From the NCBI GenBank assembly GCA_964543195.1, contig CAZIXF010000023.1, positions 12,761 to 76,760 of the forward strand: a stretch of 64,000 nt of DNA, read 5' to 3'. This DNA is from JAGTVG01 sp964543195. Its GTDB lineage: Bacteria > Bacteroidota > Bacteroidia > Cytophagales > Cyclobacteriaceae. A program made the translations under genes and the position numbers. The first letter of the stretch is position 1, and each line of letters opens with the position of its first letter. The notes below the pieces were generated by a model that did no database searches, was not told the DNA's origin, and was given only the letters and a program-made list of their open reading frames with translations. Positions 45,279-54,403 of this stretch are shown piece by piece.

Positions 45279-46007
45279 TCAGAAATAATATTTTTTGCAG
45301 CTATTCAGCAGGTGCTCAAAAGGTACGCCCGTTACCTGTTCCACGGAGGGTATTTCATCTTCAAGGATTCTGGCACTGTTGAGTACGTAAGCCACAACAC
45401 TTTCTCCATTCATCTTGACCAGATATTTCCAGATGTATTTGCCCACTTCCATAGCCTCTTTTCCTTCCAGTGATTCCAGTACTTCCGGAGCAAGATATTG
45501 CTGATCCATTTGGTCCCAGGTTGAATCCGTATCACTTACATAGGCGATTATACCTTTGTAAAACCAGGGATCAAGTGCTCTCATTCCTTTTTTTCCGTAC
45601 ATTTCGTATAAAACAATGCCTGTAAACTCCCTGATCAATGCATTTTTGAAATTATCCGAATAATCAATGATAATTCCATATTTTATTGATTTCCTGATTT
45701 TCAGCTCTTCTGGTTTTCCCTCGGGAACCAGGTAAATATCCGATTTGCGGGAAGGCATAAATCCCAATAGCTCGGTGATCTTATCAAATTCCTCTTCCAG
45801 AATATCACCGGCCTTTTCGGCCAATGGCTGATCATCTCCTGAGTAATAGATATTAAAAGCCTGAGTTTTATGAAGCTTCCAGTCTTCGCTCCCGGTGTCT
45901 TTTTTTGGGTGAGTTTTACCAGGTATTCCTGATATAAGGATAACCAAAACAAACACACTTATGACCAGGAAAGGCCTCCTGCCTGTTAGATAATTATTCC
46001 GGTACAT
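45279..46007 (-). CDS. Membrane-anchored, degenerate gluzincin/peptidase-MA-like protein
   Basis: A 242-residue protein with an N-terminal membrane segment (about 13-28). The rest resembles the gluzincin (peptidase MA-like) domain of Bacteroidota: FNIYYSGDDQPLAEKAGDIL, LLGFMPSRKSDIYLVPEG. Where active members have HExxH the sequence is LIREFTGIVLYEMY, and the position of the third ligand Glu reads DPWFYKGIIAYVS. The zinc ligands are therefore missing, implying a non-catalytic binding role. Located upstream of the Mo operon leader on the same strand. No partner identified. Confidence 0.6.
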   Translation of the reverse strand: MYRNNYLTGRRPFLVISVFVLVILISGIPGKTHPKKDTGSEDWKLHKTQAFNIYYSGDDQPLAEKAGDILEEEFDKITELLGFMPSRKSDIYLVPEGKPEELKIRKSIKYGIIIDYSDNFKNALIREFTGIVLYEMYGKKGMRALDPWFYKGIIAYVSDTDSTWDQMDQQYLAPEVLESLEGKEAMEVGKYIWKYLVKMNGESVVAYVLNSARILEDEIPSVEQVTGVPFEHLLNSCKKYYF

Positions 46008-46225
46008 GATGTAATTAAGCGGCTTTAGTTTCTAAAATGTAAATAAGGTAGGAAATTTTTAATTAGTGTGCAAAATATACTTCTATATAATACCTGTTAT
46101 ATTGATCCGGGGAACATATACGAACGCCGCATGCCGCCCGATCAGGGCATTCATCAATAATCACTCCCCATTCACCTCTGGATGCGCAATTTCAATTTCT
46201 GAAAAGGATTGGATACACGCTGCGG

Positions 46226-47158
46226 CTAACCATTCAGCTTATCCAGCACACCCATCACTTCCCTTACATGGGACTCGGATGTTTTCAGCAATTCCATCTC
46301 GCTGTCATTGAGCTTGAGCTCGATCACCCTTTCAATACCGTTCCTGCCAAGTACAACCGGAGCACCCAGGTAGCAGTTATCAATACCATATTCGCCTTCC
46401 AGTTTAACACAAACGGGGAATATTCTTTTCTGATCTCTCACGATCGCTTCCGCCATCTGGGCAGCTGCCGCCCCGGGAGCATACCACGCTGAGGTGCCCA
46501 TTAATTTTACCAGTTCACCTCCCCCTTTCTTGGTCCTTTCCACAATCTGATCAAGCTTTTCTTTATCCATCAGATCGGTGACCGGAATGCCCGATACCGT
46601 AGTATAACGTGGCAGAGGTACCATCGTGTCTCCATGACCTCCCATAAGCATAGCCTGGATATCCTTTGGGGAGACATCCAGTTCGTCCGCAAGAAAAGCA
46701 CGATATCGGCCGGTGTCGAGAATTCCGGCCATGCCCATCACCCGGGTTCTTGATATACCGGATACCATATGGGCCTGGTAGGTCATTACATCGAGCGGAT
46801 TGGAAACGACAATGATAATCGCTTCGGGTGAATTCCTGACAATGTTTTCTGTTACACTTTTTACAATGCCCGCATTAGTCTCTATCAGATCGTCACGACT
46901 CATACCCGGTTTCCGGGGCAGTCCGGAAGTGATGATCACTAACTCCGATCCGGCCGTCCTGGAATAATCATCGGTGACACCCACAGTCCGGGTATCATAA
47001 AGATTGATGGGAGATTTCTGCCATATATCCAGACTCTTCCCCTCAGCAAGGCCTTCTTTTATATCTACGACAACTACTTCATTGGCAATCTCCCGATAAG
47101 CTAATACATCTGCGCAGGTTGCACCTACATTACCGGCTCCGACTACTGTTATTTTCAT
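46226..47158 (-). CDS. mdh: Malate dehydrogenase
   Basis: A 310-residue LDH-like malate dehydrogenase (NAD-binding GAGNVGATCADVLA, substrate-binding arginine in SGLPRKPGMSRDDL, catalytic His in MGGHGDTMVPLPRYTTV). The arginine loop (RKPGMSR) and the Gly-rich NAD site mark it as malate, not lactate, dehydrogenase. It interconverts malate and oxaloacetate in the TCA cycle. Monocistronic. Confidence 0.96.
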   Translation of the reverse strand: MKITVVGAGNVGATCADVLAYREIANEVVVVDIKEGLAEGKSLDIWQKSPINLYDTRTVGVTDDYSRTAGSELVIITSGLPRKPGMSRDDLIETNAGIVKSVTENIVRNSPEAIIIVVSNPLDVMTYQAHMVSGISRTRVMGMAGILDTGRYRAFLADELDVSPKDIQAMLMGGHGDTMVPLPRYTTVSGIPVTDLMDKEKLDQIVERTKKGGGELVKLMGTSAWYAPGAAAAQMAEAIVRDQKRIFPVCVKLEGEYGIDNCYLGAPVVLGRNGIERVIELKLNDSEMELLKTSESHVREVMGVLDKLNG

Positions 47159-47286
47159 GATTTAAGATGGTTTTTGGGTTAAAAAATATGATCTGTTATT
47201 AAAGTTACATATTTCAGCTTAATATGTAAAAGATAAGCAATTGAAATCCTGTTGCAAAATAATTTAATATCCGGAATACCGGACCC

Positions 47287-47805
47287 TTATTTCTGGAAAG
47301 CATCGGACAGATTGAAAAACCCGAGCGATGCCCGGTAGGTTTTGAAAATATTATGATTGAAATCATCATAAAGCTCGGCAAGGGAGGTCATCATCTTTGC
47401 TTTAATTTTTGATCTCCGGTCAAAGATTTCCAAAATATTCACTTTCGGCAGTACATAAAGCTCGCTCACCTCGCTGATCACTACGGCCGTATACACTCTC
47501 TGGGAATGTTCAATAAATGCATTATGGCCAAAAAATCCTCCCGATTTTAATACCTGTAACACCTCAAATTGTTTGTTAAGATCAATATTCAGGGAAACTT
47601 TACCACTCTTTACTATGTAAAATGCATTACTGGGATCATTTCTGAAAAATATGGCTTCGTCTATTTTATATTGTCTCAAATAAAGATGCGGAAGGAATAA
47701 TGACATCTCTTCATAATTCAATCGCTCAAAAGGCTTCACCCTGGCCAGCATTCTAAACAGATTAAGCTCTTTTATGCTATAGGATTTTTTAAATGGATTA
47801 ATCAT
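47287..47805 (-). CDS. Cyclic-nucleotide-binding domain protein (no DNA-binding domain seen)
   Basis: A 172-residue cNMP-binding (CRP N-terminal-type) domain: IFFRNDPSNAFYIVKSGKVS, VLKSGGFFGHNAF. The phosphate-binding cassette is degenerate, so nucleotide binding is uncertain. The C-terminal ~50 residues are helical and lack a helix-turn-helix. It overlaps the tilS 3' end by 8 bases on the same strand, indicating one transcript. A regulatory role is unknown. Confidence 0.75.
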   Translation of the reverse strand: MINPFKKSYSIKELNLFRMLARVKPFERLNYEEMSLFLPHLYLRQYKIDEAIFFRNDPSNAFYIVKSGKVSLNIDLNKQFEVLQVLKSGGFFGHNAFIEHSQRVYTAVVISEVSELYVLPKVNILEIFDRRSKIKAKMMTSLAELYDDFNHNIFKTYRASLGFFNLSDAFQK

Positions 47806-49129
47806 GAAAAGGTTTAAAAATTAACTTTAAAACATGTTTTGTGGCGGAAGTTATCTTAAACCGGTCATCGATCCTGTATCCCACAATCCAGATAATGGAA
47901 TCCCCGCTCAGCACAACGTGTACTCTTTTTTTCAAGTTTACTGGAATTTTCTCATCTATCATAAAATCGCTGACTTTTTTTTTGCCCCGCATTCCCAGGG
48001 GAAAAAACCAGTCACCCTCCTTCCATTTCCGGATTTTCAAAGGAAAATTGATCTTGTCCAGATCTAAAAATTCCGTATCCGGTTTCCCTTTGGAATCTAT
48101 ATCCCCCCTGCCTATCTCTTCTTTATATAAAATACCATTCCCGATTTTTTTCCCGGATTCTTCCCGGTAAAAATGGATTTCTGATTTTTCATCCTGTTCG
48201 CCGGGCGATAATATCAGGTCCTCCCGGTCAATATTCAGCCGGTAAGTATCCGACGTGAACAATAAGCCGGGCTCCCCGTGAATTCCCTCATAAATATTCT
48301 CAGCCTGAGTATAATTAAACCCATAATCCCTGATCAGTTCATAAAGGATAGACGCCGACCCTTCATTCCTGATGAATGATTTTGACAGATAGATATCTTT
48401 CCCTTTTTTATGTAAGATCGAATCAGAATTTCGTGCTAATGTCTTTTCAATGAAATCCTGGGCCTCGCTTAATCGCTTCAGGGTGGTGACACTCCTCCCG
48501 ATAAAATTCGGGTTGATTTCCTCAAACAAAGGAATGAGTTTATTCCTGATATAATTCCGACGGTATTTTACTTCCTTATTGGATACATCTTCCCGGTAGG
48601 TGATTGAGTTTCTTTCTGCATAATCGATGATATCCTGTTTTTGTGCAAATATAAGTGGCCTGATAATGCGGTGCGTGCGGGCAGGAATACCGGTAAGTCC
48701 CTTAAGCCCGGTGCCCCTTATGAAATTGAAAATTGAAGTCTCAACAGAATCATTGAAATGATGCGCAACAGCTGTGTAATCATATTCTTTTTCTTCTCGA
48801 ACCTGTTCGAACCAACCGTACCTGATTTCCCGTGCCGCCATTTGAATAGATAATCCTTTTGACTGAGCATACCCCGGGGTATCAAATCGTTTTGTATATA
48901 CAGGGAAACCCCACCTGTCAGCAATTGCCTTAACCAAATTCTCATCTTCATCCGAATCAATGCCCCGTAATCCGAAGTTACAATGGATCACCCCGGCATT
49001 AAAACCGGCCCGGCGGAACAGATCCAACATCACCATCGAATCTATGCCACCACTCACAGCCATCAGAATCTTATCCTGTGGGCGGCAGAGTTCCTGCTTT
49101 TCAATGAATTCTAAAAATTCCTGAAACAT
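47798..49129 (-). CDS. tilS: tRNA(Ile)-lysidine synthase TilS
   Basis: A 443-residue enzyme that converts C34 of tRNA-Ile2 to lysidine, allowing AUA decoding. The PP-loop SGGIDSMVMLDL is at about residues 25-36. AHHFNDSVETSIFNFIRGTG and the YRRNYIRNKLIPL segment follow, then the C-terminal domain with FPLGMRGKKKVSDFMIDEKI. Full length. It is divergent from the OstA-like gene, with a shared promoter region of under 50 bases. Confidence 0.96.
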   Translation of the reverse strand: MFQEFLEFIEKQELCRPQDKILMAVSGGIDSMVMLDLFRRAGFNAGVIHCNFGLRGIDSDEDENLVKAIADRWGFPVYTKRFDTPGYAQSKGLSIQMAAREIRYGWFEQVREEKEYDYTAVAHHFNDSVETSIFNFIRGTGLKGLTGIPARTHRIIRPLIFAQKQDIIDYAERNSITYREDVSNKEVKYRRNYIRNKLIPLFEEINPNFIGRSVTTLKRLSEAQDFIEKTLARNSDSILHKKGKDIYLSKSFIRNEGSASILYELIRDYGFNYTQAENIYEGIHGEPGLLFTSDTYRLNIDREDLILSPGEQDEKSEIHFYREESGKKIGNGILYKEEIGRGDIDSKGKPDTEFLDLDKINFPLKIRKWKEGDWFFPLGMRGKKKVSDFMIDEKIPVNLKKRVHVVLSGDSIIWIVGYRIDDRFKITSATKHVLKLIFKPFHD

Positions 49130-49152
49130 AATTTAAAGATATCCTTTTTCTT

Positions 49153-49160
49153 TAATTTTG
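49153..49160 (+). promoter_or_regulatory. Bacteroidota -7 promoter element of the OstA-like gene
   Basis: TAATTTTG at 49153-49160 fits TAnnTTTG. The predicted start of transcription is about 49167, so the TTG at 49158 cannot be the start codon and ATG 49176 is favoured. A TTG -33 box is not evident. Confidence 0.55.
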
Positions 49161-49175
49161 CGTGAATGTAGTTGT

Positions 49176-50759
49176 ATGATTTCATCCATCAAACATATTC
49201 TGCTTGTGGGCCTGGCCATAATGATCGGCCTTTCTGCTTTCGGACAACGCAAGGTTGAACTTGAAAATGCTGACCAGTTTGAAGGAGGGAGAACAGACGG
49301 TAAACGGTATAACCGGTTCATCGGCAATGTACATTTTTTACATGGGTCAACTGAAATATGGTGCGATTCTGCACTTTTCTATAAAAAAGACAACACCCTT
49401 GAAGCTTTTGGAAATGTACGTGTTTTCGATAAGGTTGATTCCGTACACATCGCCGCAGAACGGCTTATCTACGATGGTGATTCCCAACTTGCAAACCTGA
49501 GGAATAATGTGGTATACCGCGAAGACTCGGTCGTGCTTTATACAGACATCCTCGATTATGATCTTTTTACCCGGTCTGCCATATATTACAGTGGGGGCCG
49601 GATCAATGACGGTCAAAACAGGCTTACCAGTATAAAGGGATATTATGATGCCCTGGCAAAAACCATGTCCTTTAAAAATGAAGTGGTGCTTAAAAATCCC
49701 CGGAATACATTAAAAACCGACTCTTTGTTCTATGATATGGTCACCAAAATTGCCATCGCAGTGGGGCCTACTGAGATAATCACTTCTGACGGGGAGGTGG
49801 TCAATACCGAAAAAGGAGGCCGCTTCAATATGCAGGCCAACAGGACGACCATAGTGTCCGGCCAGATTGAAACCGAATCCTATATTCTGCGGGGCGATGA
49901 ATTATTCTATGACCGGGCTAACAATAATAACCGGGCCCGGGGTAATGTTTATATGTATTCGAAAGCCGATCAGATAATCATTACCGGTGATGGAGCAGAT
50001 AACATCGAAAAGACCGGAATTACTAAAATCTATGGTAACCCGTTAATGAAAAAAGTATTCGAAGGGGATACCTTGTATCTCGTGGCCGATACACTTATGT
50101 CGATTGATGACACACTGGATGTAAATAAACGATTGCTGGCCTATAGTAACGTGCGGTTCTTTAGGGACGATCTTCAGGGAATTTCGGATTCACTGGCTTA
50201 TTTTCTTGCCGATTCGATCCTGAACCTCTACAATGATCCGGTTCTATGGAGTGAAGGCAATCAGATTATAGCCGATTCGATTTATATTGTTTTTGAAAAC
50301 AATCAGATTTCCACCCTCAACCTCATGGACAATGCCTTTATGATCCTGCAGGATACGGTGGATAACTTCAATCAGTTAAAAGGAAAAAAGATGACGGGAT
50401 ATTTTGAAAACAACGATATACAGCGCCTCACCGTCACAGGAAACAGTGAAAGCCTGTTTCATGCACTCGATGAAGATGACAGCACCTTACTCGGAGTGAA
50501 CAGGACACTGTGCAGCAATATGGCGATCCTGTTCAAGAATAACAGGGCCAATAAGGTAAAATGGTATCAGAATGTGGAATCCACCTTTATTCCACCCCAT
50601 GAATTAACAAAACCTGACCTCACACTCGAAGGTTTCAACTGGAGGAAGAGCGAGAGACCGGTTCTGATCAATCTGCTGAACAGGAAAGAACCGGAAGAAG
50701 AACCCGAAGCTGAAGTGCAGGCCAATGATAATCAGCAGGTTATCAGGCCCGACGAATAA
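49176..50759 (+). CDS. OstA-like protein (LptA/LptD-N domain), LPS transport-related
   Basis: A 527-residue exported protein: signal peptide (about 1-23, ending SAFGQ) and tandem OstA/LptA-type beta-jellyroll repeats (YNRFIGNVHFLHGSTEIWCD, KDNTLEAFGNVRVFDKVDSV, RANNNNRARGNVYMYSKADQ). The C-terminal end is acidic (EEEPEAEVQANDNQQ). In Bacteroidota such OstA-like proteins sit next to tilS or bamD and are thought to bridge LPS to the outer membrane. Cluster order here with bamD-rpoZ-coaBC-porD-recN is conserved. Confidence 0.85.
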   Translation: MISSIKHILLVGLAIMIGLSAFGQRKVELENADQFEGGRTDGKRYNRFIGNVHFLHGSTEIWCDSALFYKKDNTLEAFGNVRVFDKVDSVHIAAERLIYDGDSQLANLRNNVVYREDSVVLYTDILDYDLFTRSAIYYSGGRINDGQNRLTSIKGYYDALAKTMSFKNEVVLKNPRNTLKTDSLFYDMVTKIAIAVGPTEIITSDGEVVNTEKGGRFNMQANRTTIVSGQIETESYILRGDELFYDRANNNNRARGNVYMYSKADQIIITGDGADNIEKTGITKIYGNPLMKKVFEGDTLYLVADTLMSIDDTLDVNKRLLAYSNVRFFRDDLQGISDSLAYFLADSILNLYNDPVLWSEGNQIIADSIYIVFENNQISTLNLMDNAFMILQDTVDNFNQLKGKKMTGYFENNDIQRLTVTGNSESLFHALDEDDSTLLGVNRTLCSNMAILFKNNRANKVKWYQNVESTFIPPHELTKPDLTLEGFNWRKSERPVLINLLNRKEPEEEPEAEVQANDNQQVIRPDE

Positions 50760-50838
50760 ATAAATCATTTGAATAATACTTCTTCAGGATATGCATCGTT
50801 TAAGTCTTAGCCGGAGCGTTCCGTTGATGGCCAAATAA

Positions 50839-50869
50839 TTGTAAAATAAAAATAACTCCAGTATATTTG
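50839..50869 (+). promoter_or_regulatory. Bacteroidota-type promoter of bamD
   Basis: TTG at 50839-50841 and TATATTTG at 50862-50869 are separated by 20 bases, fitting the -33/-7 pattern. ATG of bamD follows 7 bases after the -7 box, so the transcript has almost no leader. Confidence 0.7.
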
Positions 50870-50876
50870 CACCCTT

Positions 50877-51713
50877 ATGTTTAAGAGCAAGGCCTTATTA
50901 ATAGCTTACTGGTTAGTACTGGTACTGTTAGTTTCCTCCTGCAGCAAATTCCGTAAAATTCAGAAAAGTGATGATTGGGAGGTCAAGTACCGGGCAGCAC
51001 TGGAATATTATAACAATGAAGATTATTATAAGGCCAGTGTATTGTTCGAGGAGATCCTGCCCATATTAAGGGGAAGGCCCGAAGCGGAAGACGTACAGTA
51101 TTATTTTGCCTACTCCTATTATTACCAGAAGCAATACATACTCAGTGCGCATTATTTCAAGACATTTATCAATATTTATTCGAGAAGTGAAAGAGCCGAA
51201 GAAGCCATGTATATGCATGCCTATTCACTTTACCTCGATTCCCCTTCGCATGAACTCGATCAGACCAATACACATGAGGCAATTAATGCCATGCAAACCT
51301 TTCTTAACAGGTATCCTCAAAGTGAATTTAATGATGAGGCCAACCGGATAATCGATGAATTACAGAAAAAACTTGAAGTAAAAGCATTTGAAAATGCCAA
51401 ACATTATTATAAGCTTGAGAAATATAACGGAGGCGATGCCTTGAAAGCCGCTCTGATCGCATTCGACAATTTTCAGAAAGACTATCCGGACTCCGAGTTA
51501 AATGAAGAGATCAGTTATCTCAGTGTGGAGTGTGCTTACAAACTTGCCAGAAAAAGCGTCAGGAGCAAAATGGAAGAACGCTTGCTCAATACCATAGACC
51601 ATTACCAGTATTTTATCGACAACTATCCACGCAGTAAATTCGTAAATGATGCTGAGGATATTTACATCGATACTTTAGATGAACTGGAAAAATTGAGAAA
51701 CAATAACCTTTAA
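50877..51713 (+). CDS. bamD: Outer-membrane assembly lipoprotein BamD
   Basis: A 278-residue lipoprotein with signal peptide and lipobox VSSC, followed by TPR helical repeats (KYRAALEYYNNEDYYKASVL, YFAYSYYYQKQYILSAHYFK, AFDNFQKDYPDSELNEEISY). BamD is the essential partner of BamA in the beta-barrel assembly machine. Length is typical of the Bacteroidota form. First of a run with rpoZ, coaBC, porD; spaces are 18 and 5 bases, then an overlap. Confidence 0.93.
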   Translation: MFKSKALLIAYWLVLVLLVSSCSKFRKIQKSDDWEVKYRAALEYYNNEDYYKASVLFEEILPILRGRPEAEDVQYYFAYSYYYQKQYILSAHYFKTFINIYSRSERAEEAMYMHAYSLYLDSPSHELDQTNTHEAINAMQTFLNRYPQSEFNDEANRIIDELQKKLEVKAFENAKHYYKLEKYNGGDALKAALIAFDNFQKDYPDSELNEEISYLSVECAYKLARKSVRSKMEERLLNTIDHYQYFIDNYPRSKFVNDAEDIYIDTLDELEKLRNNNL

Positions 51714-51731
51714 AATCATAATATTTATCAA

Positions 51732-52049
51732 ATGAACGCATCACTAACTACAAGAGATACGGACAAAATCAACGAACCAACCACAAATATCTACGAATCG
51801 GTTGCCATTATTGCGAAAAGAGCTCGTCAGATTTCCGCCAAGCAAAAAGAGGAGCTGAATTCAAAATTAGCTGAATTCGCATCCACGGTAGATAATCTGG
51901 AGGAGATCTTCGAGAATCGCGAACAGATCGAGATCTCAAAATTCTATGAAAGGATGCCAAAACCCACAACGGCCGCTACTGAAGAATTCCTGAATTCAGA
52001 ACTGAGTTTCAGGATCGCCGAAGTAGAAGAGGAAAGTAATGAGTTTTAA
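51732..52049 (+). CDS. rpoZ: RNA polymerase omega subunit (Bacteroidota type)
   Basis: A 105-residue omega-like protein. The core TTNIYESVAIIAKRARQISA followed by KQKEELNSKLAEFAS is diagnostic, and the acidic C-terminal tail is normal for this phylum. It lies 18 bases after bamD and 5 bases before coaBC. It supports beta-prime folding and assembly of RNA polymerase. Confidence 0.9.
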   Translation: MNASLTTRDTDKINEPTTNIYESVAIIAKRARQISAKQKEELNSKLAEFASTVDNLEEIFENREQIEISKFYERMPKPTTAATEEFLNSELSFRIAEVEEESNEF

Positions 52050-52054
52050 CGTGC

Positions 52055-53257
52055 ATGCTTCAGGGAAAAAAAATCCTTATAGGGGTCTGTGGCAGTATTG
52101 CCGCATATAAAACGGCTTTTTTAATACGATTATTAAAAAAAGAAGGAGCAGGGGTAAAGGTCATAATGACCGACTCTGCTTTTGATTTTATAACCCCCCT
52201 TACCCTGGCTACCCTGTCGGGAAATCCGGTTTTATCCAGATTCAGTAATAAGGAAACCGGCGAATGGCATAGTCATGTTGAATCAGGTTTGTGGGCCGAT
52301 ATATTCCTGATCGCTCCGGCCAGTGCAAATACCATCGCAAAAATGGCGGAAGGCATCTGTGATAATCTTCTTTTAGCTACCTATCTTTCGGCCCGATGCC
52401 CGGTATTTATCGCCCCGGCTATGGATCTCGACATGTACGAGCATCCGGCCACAAGGGAAAACCTTGACAAACTCACCGGTCGAGGAAACACTGTGATCAA
52501 TGCCGAATATGGTGAGCTGGCCAGTGGGCTCGTGGGAGCAGGCCGGATGGCCGAACCTGAGCATATACTGGCTTTTCTGAAAAAATATTTTAAAAAAAAA
52601 GATGACTTCCGGGGTAAAAAGGTCCTGATCACTGCCGGCCCAACCTATGAATCCATTGATCCCGTACGTTTTATTGGAAACCATTCCAGCGGTCGAATGG
52701 GTTATGCCCTGGCTGAAGAATTGGCCGGAAGAGGTGCCGGGATCACACTCATTTCAGGCCCCTCCTCCCTGAAAACATCTAATACATCCATTAAAACCAT
52801 ACAGGTGACCTCGGCCGATGAAATGTACCGGGAGTGTAAATCCAACTATCCGTCAGCCCATATCGCCATATTCAGCGCTGCTGTTTCAGACTACAGGCCC
52901 GCAAAGACCGAAGCTGAAAAAATCAAAAAATCCGGAGAAAAACTGAGCCTCGATCTGGTTGAAAACCCGGATATAGCCTACGAATGCGGTAAAATGAAAA
53001 AATCCGGGCAGATTAATCTCGGATTTGCCCTTGAAACGGAAAATGAAATTGAAAATGCCACGTTAAAGTTAAAAAAGAAGGGATTCGATTTTATTGTATT
53101 GAATTCCATGAAAGATGAAGGGGCCGGATTCAGTGCGAATACCAATAAGATCATGATCATTAATGACAAAGGCGATAAAAAAGGTTACCCCTTAAAATCC
53201 AAAACGGATGTGGCAGCAGATATAATCGATTATTTACATGACTGGCTTAACAAATAA
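52055..53257 (+). CDS. coaBC: Bifunctional CoaBC (PPC decarboxylase / PPC synthetase)
   Basis: A 400-residue bifunctional enzyme for CoA synthesis. The N-terminal HFCD flavoprotein half starts ILIGVCGSIAAYK, has the His in WHSHVESGLWADIFLIAPAS and the PAMDLDMYEHPAT motif. The C-terminal synthetase half contains VLITAGPTYESIDPVRFIGN and SSGRMGYALAEELA. It turns 4'-phosphopantothenate plus cysteine into 4'-phosphopantetheine. Its 3' end overlaps the next gene by 20 bases. Confidence 0.96.
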   Translation: MLQGKKILIGVCGSIAAYKTAFLIRLLKKEGAGVKVIMTDSAFDFITPLTLATLSGNPVLSRFSNKETGEWHSHVESGLWADIFLIAPASANTIAKMAEGICDNLLLATYLSARCPVFIAPAMDLDMYEHPATRENLDKLTGRGNTVINAEYGELASGLVGAGRMAEPEHILAFLKKYFKKKDDFRGKKVLITAGPTYESIDPVRFIGNHSSGRMGYALAEELAGRGAGITLISGPSSLKTSNTSIKTIQVTSADEMYRECKSNYPSAHIAIFSAAVSDYRPAKTEAEKIKKSGEKLSLDLVENPDIAYECGKMKKSGQINLGFALETENEIENATLKLKKKGFDFIVLNSMKDEGAGFSANTNKIMIINDKGDKKGYPLKSKTDVAADIIDYLHDWLNK

Positions 53258-54152
53258 TAGATCAATACTTTTAACTGCTATACTTTCCCTGGCCCATTTA
53301 CTCACCTATGGCCAGGAACTGAACTGCCAGGTGATCATAAATTCCGACCGTGTGCAAACCACTGAAAAAAGAATCTTTCGGGATATGGAAGTGGCCTTTA
53401 CTCAATTCATGAACAATACCCATTGGACCAACGATGTGTTTCTTCCCCAGGAAAGAATAAACTGCAACCTGAATATTACCATAGAACGCCAGCCTTCCAT
53501 CGGCAGTTTCAATGCTACCGTGCAGGTCCAGTCGGTAAGACCGATCTATGACACGAATTATGAATCTCTCATTCTGAATTTTGCCGACAGGGATTGGCAG
53601 TTTGAATATACAGAAGCCATGCCGCTTGAATACAATGAAAATACCTTCAATAATAACCTGGTATCGATGCTTTCCTTTTATGCCTATATCATACTGGGAA
53701 TGGATTACGATTCATTTGGAAAACTGGATGGTGACCCATTCTTCACCATTGCACAGAATATAGTTACACTTGCCCAGCCATCAAACCGGGTAGGCTGGCA
53801 GGCATTCGAGAACAACCGTAACCGTTACTGGTTAAGTGAAAACCTCAATAATCAACAAATGGAATCCATCAGGGAGGGCATATATACCTATCACCGGCAG
53901 GGCCTCGACCGGTTTATCACGGATCCCGATAAGGCAAGAAATCAGATCCTGGAGGTGTTGAAAAATATTCAGGAAATAAAAAATATTCAACCCAATGCCA
54001 TATTGATCATTTCTTTTTTTGACGCCAAGACAGATGAGATCATAAAAATATTTTCGGAAGGGAACATGCAGGTCAGAAGACAGGCTTACGATATACTGGC
54101 AGAAACAGACCCTACCCAGACTGAAAAATATAAATCAATAATTGAGAATTAG
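53238..54152 (+). CDS. porD: PorD/DUF4835 protein, type IX secretion-associated
   Basis: A 304-residue exported protein: signal peptide (about 1-25, ending TYGQ) and the DUF4835/PorD domain (ELNCQVIINSDRVQTTEKRI, FNATVQVQSVRPIYDTNYES, SFYAYIILGMDYDSF). PorD homologues are part of, or required for, the type IX secretion system in Porphyromonas and relatives. It overlaps coaBC by 20 bases and precedes recN, the usual Bacteroidota order. Location is periplasmic or at the outer membrane. Confidence 0.88.
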   Translation: MTGLTNNRSILLTAILSLAHLLTYGQELNCQVIINSDRVQTTEKRIFRDMEVAFTQFMNNTHWTNDVFLPQERINCNLNITIERQPSIGSFNATVQVQSVRPIYDTNYESLILNFADRDWQFEYTEAMPLEYNENTFNNNLVSMLSFYAYIILGMDYDSFGKLDGDPFFTIAQNIVTLAQPSNRVGWQAFENNRNRYWLSENLNNQQMESIREGIYTYHRQGLDRFITDPDKARNQILEVLKNIQEIKNIQPNAILIISFFDAKTDEIIKIFSEGNMQVRRQAYDILAETDPTQTEKYKSIIEN

Positions 54153-54285
54153 AAAGACAATTCTTATCTTGTTTTCATATATTCTCAACCAGCTGTTTTC
54201 ATGCATTATAAAATGATCTATCTATGGCAACTTCTTTACGGTAAACAATGTATACCGATGTATATCAATGACAATTCTTATTTAT

Positions 54286-54293
54286 TACCTTTG
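54286..54293 (+). promoter_or_regulatory. Possible -7 element upstream of recN
   Basis: TACCTTTG at 54286-54293 matches TAnnTTTG. There is no clear -33 box. Transcription would begin near 54300, leaving a leader of about 100 bases before the recN ATG at 54404. Confidence 0.4.
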
Positions 54294-54403
54294 CACAGGT
54301 AAGGGGGTTTAAGTGATTTAAAACAAAAAATCCAGGGAGAAAAAATGCCGCTGACAACAGATGGTTTTTTTAAAAAAACATATATTGAACCAGCTTATTA
54401 TCT

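Noticed and set aside
46066..46311. 81-codon plus-strand ORF
   Set aside because: Overlaps the mdh 3' end on the other strand; no family and no RBS.
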